Part shown: positions 52,571-61,287 of the stretch, in pieces
Layout: every line of letters starts with the position of its first letter
Numbering within the stretch: position 1 is the stretch's first letter
NCBI GenBank assembly: GCA_963776195.1
Contig: CAVZMO010000022.1
Coordinates: forward strand, 1-64,000
Length of the DNA stretch: 64,000 nucleotides
Direction: 5' to 3'
DNA from: CAVZMO01 sp963776195
Lineage (GTDB): Bacteria > Nitrospirota > Thermodesulfovibrionia > Thermodesulfovibrionales > SM23-35
Notes under the pieces: model-generated
Told to the model about the DNA's origin: nothing
Database searches by the model: none
The model's input: only the letters and a program-made list of their open reading frames with translations
Position numbers and translations under genes: made by a program

Positions 52571-53590
52571 TCATTTCACTTCCTTCAAATACTGAAAAAC
52601 CTGGGCTCTCCCGTTGAATGTGTCCGAAACGTAAATCCTGTCGTTCTTGTCAACAAATAGCCCGGCGGGAATGTAGAACTCACCAGGCTTAGTTCCCGTA
52701 TTTCCCACCCACAGCAATAGTTTTCCGTCCTCGTTAAATATTTGGAAATTATTGAAAGAAGAATCGGCCACATAGACATGGCCCTCCGAATCTACGCCGA
52801 TTCCCTGGGGTCTTGTAAAATAACCCGATGAATCGCCCAGCTTCCCAAATTTTTTCAGGAATTTACCTTCCGGATCAAATACTTGCACTCTGAAATTAAA
52901 GGAATCGTCCACAAATAGTCTGCCGGACTTGTCGAGAGCGAGATAACTCGGGAAGTTGAATTCACCGTCCTCGCTCCCCCTTCGCCCTATAGTGAAAAGC
53001 GGTCGTCCGTCTTTATCAAAAACTTTAATCATGTGATTTTGGGTATCTGCAACATAAAGCCTGTTTCTCTGATCATCATAGGCCAACCCCGAGGGATTTT
53101 TAAATTCTCCGGGACCGCCTATTGATAGCACATTATCGCCTGTAACCTTATTAATGCCGAAAACCTTGTCGAGTCTGGTGTCAGAAACAAACAGAATGCC
53201 TCTATTGTTGTCCATTGCAAGCCCTGTGGGACCGCCGAGAGTTCCCATCCCCAAAAACCTTAACAGATTCTTTTCCACATCGAAAACAAATACTACGCGG
53301 ATCTCCGAGTCAGAAACATAGACATTCCCTGCGTTGTCGGCTACAACACCGCTCGGCCTCCTAAGCTTCTCAACCCGTTCCCTTCCCACAAGTAATTCCA
53401 TCACCTGGCTCGGCCTTCCAAAGTCGTATCTATCCGACCATTGTGTTACCCATTTGATCCGAGGTGTAGCTGGAGGATTGGGCCATACATAATTACCGGA
53501 GGGCTTTGCCGGCAAGGTAGAAGTGCCGGCACAACTGATCAAAAACAGCAGTACGAAAAAGATGAGAGTAAATGAATAATATTTGCGCAT
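52571..53590 (-). CDS. NHL-repeat lipoprotein (paralogue)
   Basis: A 339-residue protein with a lipobox LISC near residue 20 (start chosen at MRKYYSFTL, 53590; an ATG at 53617 adds nine residues). NHL repeats form the rest, for example SEGHVYVADSSFNNFQIF and KNDRIYVSDTFNGRAQVFQY. It shares the WPNPPATPRIKW stretch and the C-terminal QYLKE-K with the lipoprotein at 49408, so the two arose by duplication. It lies between the 11-haem cytochrome and the barrel gene. Confidence 0.87.
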   Translation of the reverse strand: MRKYYSFTLIFFVLLFLISCAGTSTLPAKPSGNYVWPNPPATPRIKWVTQWSDRYDFGRPSQVMELLVGRERVEKLRRPSGVVADNAGNVYVSDSEIRVVFVFDVEKNLLRFLGMGTLGGPTGLAMDNNRGILFVSDTRLDKVFGINKVTGDNVLSIGGPGEFKNPSGLAYDDQRNRLYVADTQNHMIKVFDKDGRPLFTIGRRGSEDGEFNFPSYLALDKSGRLFVDDSFNFRVQVFDPEGKFLKKFGKLGDSSGYFTRPQGIGVDSEGHVYVADSSFNNFQIFNEDGKLLLWVGNTGTKPGEFYIPAGLFVDKNDRIYVSDTFNGRAQVFQYLKEVK

Positions 53591-53631
53591 GTTTTTTTGT
53601 CCTATCAGTGTTAGCATTCCCGATGATTTGG

Positions 53632-54607
53632 TTAATAATATTTATGGCATCGAGCACATATATTTTTTTGGGTAAAGAGTTTGGCAAAATCCGAGCTATG
53701 CGGTTCGTGACAGGTCGCGCAGGTGATCTCTTTACCTGGAACATTAGGGTCCGGTATTTCCATCTCCTGCCCGGGCCTATTCGGATCAGGAACCTTTATC
53801 ATCTTTTGCGTTGAGGGATCCACACCTTTAATCGGATGAATTCTCTTTCCAGGCAAAGCAACTATATGTCTTCCGTCCGCCTTTGCCACGTGACAGGTTA
53901 AACATAACTCATTAACGCTGCCGTAAGAGAGGAGGGCGGGATTATTGGAGATATGTGGTACATGGCAGGACGTACAGCCTCCGGCAGCGATTATCGAATG
54001 GACATACTTCTTTGCGAATTTTGCTTTTTCATGGCAACTGTAGCATAGCTCCGGCTGTTCGCTTCTCAAGGATCTTAGTTGTATTTGAACTGTGTGGATT
54101 ATGGCAACCCGTACACATGCCGATGTTGGTATGGCCGGATTTGCCGCCTTTGAATTTCGACTCATCATGGCAGTTATAGCAGAGTGAGGGTACATCTTTC
54201 ACAAGTAGTTTGGGAGAATTTGATTGATGTGCGTTATGACATGTAGTACACATGCCGCCGGCCACCGGCGAGTGAACTGATTTTCCTTTAAATTTTGATT
54301 CATCGTGACAGCCATAACAGAGTCCGGGCATATTTTGTGTAAGTATTATACTGCCTTTCTGTGAAGGATGATTCTTACCTTCCACTGCTTTGTGACAAGA
54401 CGCGCAACCCATGCCCAAAGCCGCGTGGACACTCTTTGCACGTTTTTTGAAATCAACGTGACATGACAGACAAGGGTTTTCCTGAGCTAAACAAGGTTTG
54501 GGACTAAGTGGTGAGGAAACAATAAATAAAGTACTTAAGGCAATCAAGATGGAAAGCAGGCTGAAAGTTTTTTCCCTTCGGTTCATCAATTTATTGTGAT
54601 TCAACAA
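53632..54607 (-). pseudogene. 11-haem c-type cytochrome, frameshifted
   Basis: One cytochrome is split into two overlapping frames. The first (54029-54607) has a leader and six CxxCH (CLSCH, CASCH, CYGCH, CTTCH, CYNCH, CTGCH). The second (53632 to about 54075) has five (CYSCH, CTSCH, CLTCH, CATCH, CARCH). Removing one base near 54064 joins them as ...ILEKEQPELCYSCH..., giving the usual repeat of CYxCHxxxxFxxKxVH. So either a real one-base insertion has broken the gene or the sequence has an error. Intact it would carry 11 haems. An excellent promoter lies upstream at 54632-54660. Confidence 0.85.
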
Positions 54608-54631
54608 AATCCCTGTTCATAAAGTTGTACT

Positions 54632-54660
54632 ATTTTAATTTTTTGGAAAGCGCTTGTCAA
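54632..54660 (-). promoter_or_regulatory. sigma-70 promoter of the second cytochrome operon
   Basis: On the minus strand: TTGACA (54655-54660 in complement), exactly 17 bp, then TAAAAT (54632-54637), 25 bp before the cytochrome start at 54607. It is separated from the 12-haem operon by a terminator, so the cluster is at least two transcripts. Confidence 0.7.
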
Positions 54661-54810
54661 CAATTTCTTCAAGTTCTGTCAAGTTTCTGCCCTTATGTTA
54701 ACTTTTGTTACTGTGATTAGATTACAACTTAATTGTGAAGAGATTTCGAAGGGATTATGAAAACATTGTGAAGTTTGGTACATACCCGGCGACAACTGAC
54801 TTTCCCGGGC

Positions 54811-54847
54811 CAAAAATTAACCCCGGGAGTTTCGGTAAACCCCGGGG
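54811..54847 (-). terminator. intrinsic terminator of the 12-haem operon
   Basis: A strong GC stem, CCCCGGG...CCCGGGG (54821-54847), with internal TTT/AAA pairing and loop ACCG, is followed on the minus strand by TTAATTTTT. It is 23 bp past the stop of the 12-haem gene. Confidence 0.85.
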
Positions 54848-54869
54848 TCGTAGTTATTGAGCGGTATTG

Positions 54870-55760
54870 CTATTTCCCTGATTTAGAAGGTAAGTCATGT
54901 ACATCCACGTGGCATTGCAAGCAGTTAGGGAATTTCTTAAGCACAACGTCACCATGGGGTTTCCCGTGACACTCCTCACACTTAGGAATGTATCTGTGTT
55001 TGGAATGGCATTTTGCACACGCTACCTGACCATGTTTGCTTGTCGTTGCTCTGATCTTGTTGTAAGCCGATGCATGACAGGCGCCGCAGACATCGTTCTT
55101 TACGGCATCGTTGTACGTAATCTTAAGAGGACTATGCACCGGGTGACACGCCAAACAATCCTTGACGGTCTGGTCTCCGGTATGGGGTTTATGGCATTCC
55201 ATGCAGGAAGGGATATAACCGTGCTTGTCATGATGACACTGGATACACTGCACCATCGTATGTTTGCTCGGATTCGTCTGAAGTACCTGGTTTACCTTAG
55301 CGTGACAGTCCCCGCAGGCTTTTCCGAACTCCGGTGTCATAGCCATCTGGGTCTTTGGGGCATGGGGATTTGAGTGACATGCTCCGCAAGATGCGAATTT
55401 TTCACCGTGGATAAGCCCATGGCAGGTCTGGCACTTCGGCATGATCTCCTGCCAATTCTGTCGTATCGGGTTGTATGCGTGGTATACCGTGTGACACTGC
55501 ACGCAGTCGATCTTGTGTTTACCGCCCTCATTTTTGATCTGACTAAAAACAGATAGATGGCAGCGAGCGCAATCGGTGGTTGTCAGCGGAGTGACTTCCA
55601 GAGCATAGGGAGAAGCGGACTTCGCCGGGGCCGCCTCCTCCTTTTTCGGTGCTTCAGCAGCTTCTGATTGCTGGATTACAGGGACTGAAGAACAGAGTAT
55701 GAAGAAGAAGAGCAGCGCCACAACTGTAAGCAGCAAGACAGCTTTTTTCTTGCTATTCAT
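54870..55760 (-). CDS. 12-haem c-type cytochrome (second of a tandem pair)
   Basis: A 296-residue secreted protein with a signal peptide (about 5-34) and 12 CxxCH sites: CARCH, CVQCH, CQTCH, CGACH, CGDCH, CIQCH, CMECH, CLACH, CGACH, CAKCH, CEECH, CLQCH. The arrangement, including CxxCHSNPHAP and CHPVHSPLKITY, matches the upstream gene nearly block for block, so the pair is a tandem duplication. It overlaps the upstream gene by 1 bp (TAATG). At about 25 residues per haem it is very densely loaded, as expected for a periplasmic wire. Confidence 0.93.
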   Translation of the reverse strand: MNSKKKAVLLLTVVALLFFFILCSSVPVIQQSEAAEAPKKEEAAPAKSASPYALEVTPLTTTDCARCHLSVFSQIKNEGGKHKIDCVQCHTVYHAYNPIRQNWQEIMPKCQTCHGLIHGEKFASCGACHSNPHAPKTQMAMTPEFGKACGDCHAKVNQVLQTNPSKHTMVQCIQCHHDKHGYIPSCMECHKPHTGDQTVKDCLACHPVHSPLKITYNDAVKNDVCGACHASAYNKIRATTSKHGQVACAKCHSKHRYIPKCEECHGKPHGDVVLKKFPNCLQCHVDVHDLPSKSGK

Positions 55761-56626
55761 TATTTTTTAGCCTCCTTTCCTAAACTGTGTGCACTTATGT
55801 GACACATATTGCATTTCGGGAATTGTGCCAGCATCGCCGACGGATGTGGAGTTCCGTGACAGGATTCGCAGGCAGGAACAAATTTGTGTTTGTCTTTGTG
55901 ACAGAAAACACAAGTCTGTTTGGAATGCTTCGTATCGACACTTGTAAGAGTATCGTAAATAGTCTTGTGGCAGACGGCACAATTTTTAGAGGGCATATCC
56001 TGACCGTATGTGATCGTAAGGGGCTGGTGCGCGGGATGGCAGGTTGCACAGTCTTTGTTGACCATATCCGCTGAATGAGGCTGATGGCACTTTGTGCACT
56101 CCGGGACCTCTCTGTGTGCTTTGTGACAGGTCGTGCAGAACAACTTTGAATGGAGAGTCGGATGTTCAGCCAGTTCTTTTCCCTGTTTTTCGTGACAGGA
56201 CAGACAGGGATCGGTGAGATTTGCAGCCAATTTCATCTGTAAAGGGGCATGTGGATCGGAATGGCAGGTGTTACAGCCGCCTATTCCATAATGGGGTTTG
56301 CCCGCATGGCACATGCTGCAGACAGGAATAATCTGGTCCTTACTCACCATCGGCGGATGTCCCTTGTGACATCCCATACAGGTGACAGCTGTTTTATGTT
56401 TGCCTCCCTTGCTTTCGACAGTTCCCTGCACACTCTCATGACACTTAACACAATCGGCATCTGTGAGTTGAACTGCAAGTTTTGCTGCCTTTTCCTGGGC
56501 AAAACTTTCCTTTTCGTTTGCTTGGCTTAGTAAAAATATTGAGAGAAAGAAACCCAAGAAAATAAGGAAGAACAGAGGCAGTTTTACATTATACTCTTTG
56601 CTTTTATAAATCCGGCCTATTCTCAT
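55760..56626 (-). CDS. 12-haem c-type cytochrome (first of a tandem pair)
   Basis: A 288-residue secreted protein with an N-terminal hydrophobic segment (about 14-35) and 12 CxxCH sites: CVKCH, CMGCH, CSMCH, CNTCH, CLSCH, CTTCH, CTKCH, CATCH, CAVCH, CVFCH, CESCH, CNMCH. Block order matches the downstream paralogue. AGGGGG lies just upstream of the ATG. The promoter and operator at 56692-56738 precede it. Role: electron transfer across the periplasm, inferred. Confidence 0.93.
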   Translation of the reverse strand: MRIGRIYKSKEYNVKLPLFFLIFLGFFLSIFLLSQANEKESFAQEKAAKLAVQLTDADCVKCHESVQGTVESKGGKHKTAVTCMGCHKGHPPMVSKDQIIPVCSMCHAGKPHYGIGGCNTCHSDPHAPLQMKLAANLTDPCLSCHEKQGKELAEHPTLHSKLFCTTCHKAHREVPECTKCHQPHSADMVNKDCATCHPAHQPLTITYGQDMPSKNCAVCHKTIYDTLTSVDTKHSKQTCVFCHKDKHKFVPACESCHGTPHPSAMLAQFPKCNMCHISAHSLGKEAKK

Positions 56627-56691
56627 TATGCTGACCCCCTTCTAAATTTATAAAAAATTGACAAACCTTTGGTGACAAAACAAAATTGTAC

Positions 56692-56738
56692 GTTAACGTT
56701 AGCGTTAACTTATACCATCTTTTTTTATATCCTGTCAA
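56692..56738 (-). promoter_or_regulatory. promoter and palindromic operator of the 12-haem operon
   Basis: On the minus strand, TTGACA (56733-56738 in complement), 17 bp, then GTATAA (56710-56715). Just downstream, overlapping the start site, is the palindrome GTTAACGCTAACGTTAAC (56692-56709; inverted arms GTTAACG and CGTTAAC around a 4-bp centre). This is a likely repressor site. No regulator gene is adjacent. Confidence 0.7.
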
Positions 56739-56859
56739 GGAAAAAATGTGGACGCGAAAAGTCAAAATCAGCAATTAGTAATGCAAAATGAACAATGCAA
56801 AAAAAGCCATAAAAATTAAACTTCTTCGTTGCTAATTGCTAATTTTTACCCAAAGTATT

Positions 56860-57888
56860 TTAATACCAGATTACCGAGCCGTTTTTTAATTTTACGGGAA
56901 CCCGTCTTAACGGCAGTTGTTTCTCCCAGAGGGCCCTGTGTTCTTTATACCAAAGAATAGTTTTCTTGAGGCCCTCTTCAAAGGTTATCTCAGGTTCAAA
57001 TCCCAGTACTGCCCGCGCCGTTTCGTAGGACGCGATATGTTTCTGTACTTGACCAAAGCGGTCAGGCATAAATGAAAGATTACCTGTGTCAAGATGAAAG
57101 GCCTCAATCGTTTTGCGGGCAATCTCAAGCACGCTCAAACTCAAGCCGGTCCCTATATTGAAGACCTCTCCCTTGACCTTATCCATGGGCGCATGGATGG
57201 CTAGGTCAACCGCCTTGGCCGTATCTTCCGCATAAACCCAATCTCTCGCAGCGGACCCGTCGCCGTGTATCGTGAGCGGTTCACCGAGAATACAGCTTGT
57301 GATGAAACGGGGTACGACCTTCTCGAGGTGCTGCCTCGGGCCATAGTTATTAAATGGCCGTATTATCACGCCGGGGATATCGTGTGCAACGATATAAGAA
57401 TATACAAGTCTGTCGGCGCCGGCTTTTGCTGCCGCATAAGGACTCGTTGGATTTAGGGGATGAACTTCATCCATCGGCTCATAGGCTGCGGTGCCGTACA
57501 CCTCCGAAGTGGATATATGGATGAATCTTTCTATCCTGTCGGAATGCTTTAATACGGCATTCACGACCGACTGTGTGCCAAGAACATCGGTAACAAAGAA
57601 AACCCTGTGCGAGTAAAGAGAGCGGGCCACATGTGTTTCCGCTGCAAAATGCACAATGATATCCGACTTGCCGACAAGATCGCTCACAAGGTCGAGGTTA
57701 TTTACATCGCCATACCAGAATTCGAACCTTTCGGAATTCCGCACTTCTTCCGGGATGTTTTCGATATCTCCCGCGTAGGTAAGAAGATCAAGCACGATTA
57801 TCCTGTAATCAGGATATTTCCTGAAGATATATTCAACAAAATTACTTCCGATAAATCCGGCCCCGCCTGTTATAAAAATTGTTTTCAT
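56860..57888 (-). CDS. NAD-dependent sugar-nucleotide epimerase/dehydratase
   Basis: A 342-residue extended SDR enzyme with GGAGFIG (8-14), the catalytic Tyr151/Lys155 pair (SPYAAAKAG) and STSEVYG before it. It resembles RmlB-type nucleotide-sugar 4,6-dehydratases. Together with the aminotransferase next door and the acetyltransferase at 60565 it could make an N-acetylated amino sugar. The exact sugar is not determined. Confidence 0.85.
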   Translation of the reverse strand: MKTIFITGGAGFIGSNFVEYIFRKYPDYRIIVLDLLTYAGDIENIPEEVRNSERFEFWYGDVNNLDLVSDLVGKSDIIVHFAAETHVARSLYSHRVFFVTDVLGTQSVVNAVLKHSDRIERFIHISTSEVYGTAAYEPMDEVHPLNPTSPYAAAKAGADRLVYSYIVAHDIPGVIIRPFNNYGPRQHLEKVVPRFITSCILGEPLTIHGDGSAARDWVYAEDTAKAVDLAIHAPMDKVKGEVFNIGTGLSLSVLEIARKTIEAFHLDTGNLSFMPDRFGQVQKHIASYETARAVLGFEPEITFEEGLKKTILWYKEHRALWEKQLPLRRVPVKLKNGSVIWY

Positions 57889-57957
57889 TATAAGATTCTC
57901 CTATATTTTTGTGGGTCACTTTCATCCTTCCCTTTGCTAACGCCCCCGCCTCCGGCA

Positions 57958-57980
57958 CCCCCTCTTAAGTTAAGAGGGGG
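57958..57980. repeat. palindrome CCCCCTCTTAA-G-TTAAGAGGGGG
   Basis: A perfect 11-bp inverted repeat around one base, between two minus-strand genes. No T tract follows on either strand, so it is more likely a dispersed palindrome than a terminator. A relative with different centre is at 60500-60524. Confidence 0.6.
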
Positions 57981-58007
57981 AACAACACCGCATAAACCTC
58001 GGAAGAA

Positions 58008-59138
58008 CTATTTATTTAAAGTCTTCTTCAGTACATTTACGATATACTTTATTTCGATCTCCTTCAACGATGGGTAGAGAGGGAGCGATATGGTTCTCTT
58101 CCCAATTTCCTCCGCCACGGGATAATCACCTTCCTTATATCCGAACTTTTCTCTGTAATATCTCAGGAGATGGATGGGCCTGTAATTTACGGCCACGCCA
58201 ATATTGTGGTACTGAAGGGTCCAGAGCAGCTTATCTCTCTTTTCAGGCTGAACCAGCACGGTAAATAGATGGCGGGCGTGTTTGACATTTGCGAGGGTAG
58301 TCAATAATTGGATGCCTTTGACGGATTTTAACTTCTCTTCATAGGACATCCAGAGGCTATCTCTCTTTTGCCAAAGGTCATCGATGCGCTCAAGCTGCCC
58401 AATGAGAAGCGCCGCCTGGATATTGTCCATATTGTATTTCCAGCCGAGAATCGGCATGTCCCAGTGCCGGTAGTACTGTGTATACCGGTCCGCAGCGCCT
58501 TTATCGATACCGTGAAGTCTCAGCATCCTGAAAGCATCCGCTAACTTCTCATTATTGGTGCTCACAGCGCCACCTTCTCCGGATGTTATATTTTTTGTCG
58601 CATAGAAACTGAAACAAGCTACATCGGAAACCTGTCCCACCCCCACGCCCTCTCTTGAAGCTTCGATGGCATGCGCGGCATCTTCGATAGTGCTGAGGTT
58701 GTATCTGGCTGCTATTGATCGAATTCTTCTCATATCACCCATTTGGCCATAAAGGTGTACGGGTATTATTGCCTTTGTCTTTTTCGTTATAGAGGATTCG
58801 ATAAGCTCTGCATTCAGGTTCCCCGTTTCTTCTTCCACATCGACAAAAACAGGCGTTGCACCGGCATGGAGTACGGCGTTAGCAGTTGCGCAGAAACTCA
58901 GAGGGGATGTGATAACTTCATCTCCCGGTCCAATATTGAGCGCAATAAGGCTCAGATGGAGTGCTGCCGTACAACTTGTGAGACCCACGGTATATTTAAG
59001 GCCGGTATATTGCGAGAACTTGAGCTCGAACTCCTCCACTTCCTTTCCGGTGGTAAGGAATATTGACCTCAGGACATTGTTGACCCTTTCCCTATCCTTT
59101 CTATCGATATTATGGCGGAAAAACTCTATCCTTTTCAT
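58008..59138 (-). CDS. DegT/DnrJ/EryC1/StrS-family aminotransferase
   Basis: A 376-residue PLP-dependent sugar aminotransferase, starting at MKRIEFFRHNI (59138); longer frames to 59261 run into intergenic repeat and are rejected. The Schiff-base Lys182 is in SFYATKNITSGEGG, and EDAAHA supplies the Asp that contacts PLP. It adds an amino group from glutamate to a 4- or 3-keto sugar nucleotide, presumably the product of the neighbouring dehydratase. Confidence 0.92.
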   Translation of the reverse strand: MKRIEFFRHNIDRKDRERVNNVLRSIFLTTGKEVEEFELKFSQYTGLKYTVGLTSCTAALHLSLIALNIGPGDEVITSPLSFCATANAVLHAGATPVFVDVEEETGNLNAELIESSITKKTKAIIPVHLYGQMGDMRRIRSIAARYNLSTIEDAAHAIEASREGVGVGQVSDVACFSFYATKNITSGEGGAVSTNNEKLADAFRMLRLHGIDKGAADRYTQYYRHWDMPILGWKYNMDNIQAALLIGQLERIDDLWQKRDSLWMSYEEKLKSVKGIQLLTTLANVKHARHLFTVLVQPEKRDKLLWTLQYHNIGVAVNYRPIHLLRYYREKFGYKEGDYPVAEEIGKRTISLPLYPSLKEIEIKYIVNVLKKTLNK

Positions 59139-59208
59139 TGGGAATATTATAAAATGTTTTGAGGAAAAAAGGATTCTTTTAATCATCCTTTTCCTGTGGA
59201 AGTTTAGG

Positions 59209-59231
59209 TAGTCGCAGGCTTTAGCCTGCGG
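59209..59231. repeat. dispersed palindromic repeat (relative of 59380-59402)
   Basis: GTAGTCGCAGGCTTTAGCCTGCGG, the same GCAGGCT/AGCCTGC palindrome as at 59380 and in hypF but with a TT centre. The rest of 59262-59434 holds no gene that I can support. Confidence 0.75.
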
Positions 59232-59379
59232 GAAACCATGAATATGTACAAACCGTGACAATGAAAGAAAAGAGACACAGATTACCCAGAGAATTTTATA
59301 AAGGAGAAATATCCGTTGCTTTCACATTATGCTTGAAAGGGTGGATGGATGATGTCTTATGCGGGATGGTCTGAATACA

Positions 59380-59402
59380 CGCAGGCTGAAGCCTGCGGCT
59401 AC
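59380..59402. repeat. dispersed palindromic repeat, identical to the one in hypF
   Basis: A 23-bp sequence identical to 41419-41441, located 33 bp before the glycosyltransferase start. Confidence 0.85.
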
Positions 59403-59434
59403 CCGTTTCATTATAGACGGACAGAAAGGAAATA

Positions 59435-60388
59435 ATGCAAAACGCTCTTCCTGAATTCTCAATCCTCATCCCTATCTATAATGAGGAGGAAAATATTCCC
59501 GAACTCTACAGACGATTGACCGAAGTGATGGAGAAACTTTGCGGTCATGTAAAGGAGCCCGAGAATTGCTATGAAATCATAATGGTCGATGACGGCAGCC
59601 AGGACCGCTCGTGGCAGCTCATCAACGAGCTGCATGAAAAAGACCCGAGAGTCGGGGGGATACGCTTTTCGAGAAACTTCGGGCATCACATCGCAATCAC
59701 TGCCGGCCTTGACTATGCAAAGGGGAGGGCGGTAGTCATGATGGATGGAGATCTCCAGGACCCTCCCGAGGAAATCCCAAAACTTTTCAAAAAATTTAAA
59801 GACGGCTATGACGTGGTTTACGGGATAAGGCAACAGAGGAGGGACCCTCTTCTCAAAAAAATAACTTCATATTTGTTCTGGTGGATCCTGAGAAGATTTT
59901 CGGGTGTCGATATTCCTCAGGGGCAGACAATGCTGAGGATCTTGAGCAGGAGGCTCGTTGATATATTAAAAGAAATGAGAGAGCATGCAAGATTTGTTCA
60001 CGGAATGATGGCATGGGCGGGGCTTAATGTGGCGACATTAGAGGTAGAGCATAGTCCGAGGACTAAGGGGAAGAGCAAATATAATATCCCCAAGATGTTC
60101 AGACTCGCATTCCATGCTGTAACGTCCTTCTCGACTGTTCCTTTAAGACTTGCAACATATATGGGTTTCACCAGTTCTTTGATCAGCTTTATTGTCGGCA
60201 TATATTTTTTATACAAGAAGATCGCCTATGGGATACCTGTGTTGGGGTATGCATCGATTATCATTTCGATTTTCTTTGTCGGAGGCATACAACTGTTGGT
60301 TCTCGGAATATTCGGAGAATATCTCGGAAGGACATACCAGGAAATTCAGAGGAGGCCGCTGTATATTGTGAGGGAGTCGCTTTTGTAA
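59435..60388 (+). CDS. glycosyltransferase family 2, polyprenyl-phosphate type
   Basis: A 317-residue GT2 enzyme. The GT-A domain begins FSILIPIYNEEENIPELY, with VDDGSQDRS and the metal-binding DGDLQDPPEE. Two C-terminal membrane helices (about 235-255 and 265-290) and a GEYLGRTYQE cytoplasmic end match the GtrB/DPMS/ArnC family, which loads sugars onto undecaprenyl phosphate. The acceptor or donor sugar is unknown. It faces the surface-polysaccharide genes around it. Confidence 0.92.
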   Translation: MQNALPEFSILIPIYNEEENIPELYRRLTEVMEKLCGHVKEPENCYEIIMVDDGSQDRSWQLINELHEKDPRVGGIRFSRNFGHHIAITAGLDYAKGRAVVMMDGDLQDPPEEIPKLFKKFKDGYDVVYGIRQQRRDPLLKKITSYLFWWILRRFSGVDIPQGQTMLRILSRRLVDILKEMREHARFVHGMMAWAGLNVATLEVEHSPRTKGKSKYNIPKMFRLAFHAVTSFSTVPLRLATYMGFTSSLISFIVGIYFLYKKIAYGIPVLGYASIIISIFFVGGIQLLVLGIFGEYLGRTYQEIQRRPLYIVRESLL

Positions 60389-60499
60389 GTGGGTTCATCA
60401 GTGAACTGCGGAGCAAGTTTTCCAGATCGAGCTATCCGTAGCTACCCTCCTGTAATTTCAGGAAGGGATTGAGGCGCGGTAAGTGGCAATTGACAACCA

Positions 60500-60524
60500 C
60501 CCCCCTCCTGATCAAGGAGGGGGG
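60500..60524. repeat. palindrome CCCCCCTCCT / AGGAGGGGGG
   Basis: A 10-bp perfect inverted repeat with centre GATCA, in the 176-bp gap before the acetyltransferase gene. It resembles common intergenic palindromes and has no T tract. Confidence 0.6.
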
Positions 60525-60564
60525 CTGGAAGTGCCGCGTGAAATGAAAAAAACCGATATTATTT

Positions 60565-61281
60565 ATGATTAAAGAGTTACCATGGGACAGCGCTTTATTT
60601 AAAAGGAAGATCGGTGAATTCATTCCTGTTTCTCAGGCACCTGCCCACATAAGAGCTGCCCTGAAAAGGGCAAAAGAAGAAGGCTTTAAGTATCTCATCT
60701 GCAGGATCAAGTCTCAGGACACCGTGTTTATCAGGCTTTTGGAAAGACTTGGATTTTATTTAAGCGACATCGGCGTGATTCTAACTATAAAAACCGATAC
60801 TTTTTTTCAGAAAAATTCTCAAAGAGAATCAAAAATCAGCAAATCCATAAAGGTCTCTACTTATGATGACATCCCCATGCTGAAGGCTTTGGTCAAATCT
60901 CTTTTCCTCGAAAGCCGTTTTTATAATGACCCTTTTTTTACAAGAGGTGAGGCGGACAGGCTATATGCGGCATGGATAGAAAACTCTGTTAAGGGCGAGG
61001 TTGCCGATATAGCGTACTTCATTCCTCAAAGAGGTTTTATTATCTGCAAGAAATCAGGCAGAAATTCGGGGGAGATTGTGCTCGTGGGGATTAAGAAAGG
61101 TTTTAGAGGCAAAGGTTTCGGGTCGGCATTGACACAAGAAGCGATGCGATGGTTTAACAAGCGAAGGATCACGCGGATTTCCGTGCGAACGCAGTTAAAA
61201 AATTTAAGTGCCGTGAATTTTTATGTAAATTTGGGTTTCCTGCCGAAAGAATACGATATTGTGTTTGGAAAGATCCTCTGA
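60565..61281 (+). CDS. GNAT acetyltransferase, WecD-like
   Basis: A 238-residue protein. The opening IKELPWDSALFKRKIGEF is the N-terminal signature of WecD/FdtC-type sugar N-acetyltransferases, and the C-terminal GNAT domain has the acetyl-CoA loop V-G-I-K-K-G-F-R-G-K-G-F-G (about 176-188) and the NLSAVNFYVNLGF motif. It probably acetylates an amino sugar such as the product of the DegT enzyme, giving an N-acetyl amino sugar for a surface glycan. Confidence 0.83.
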   Translation: MIKELPWDSALFKRKIGEFIPVSQAPAHIRAALKRAKEEGFKYLICRIKSQDTVFIRLLERLGFYLSDIGVILTIKTDTFFQKNSQRESKISKSIKVSTYDDIPMLKALVKSLFLESRFYNDPFFTRGEADRLYAAWIENSVKGEVADIAYFIPQRGFIICKKSGRNSGEIVLVGIKKGFRGKGFGSALTQEAMRWFNKRRITRISVRTQLKNLSAVNFYVNLGFLPKEYDIVFGKIL

Positions 61282-61287
61282 GATGGG

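Noticed and set aside
54029..54195. Two separate cytochrome genes overlapping in different frames
   Set aside because: The haem-repeat pattern continues across the break after one-base correction, so one split gene is the better reading.
57958..57980. Terminator for the aminotransferase gene
   Set aside because: Very strong stem but no T tract on either strand and only a one-base loop; classed as a repeat.
59139..59261. N-terminal extension of the DegT aminotransferase
   Set aside because: The extension is translated from an intergenic palindrome and has no family match.
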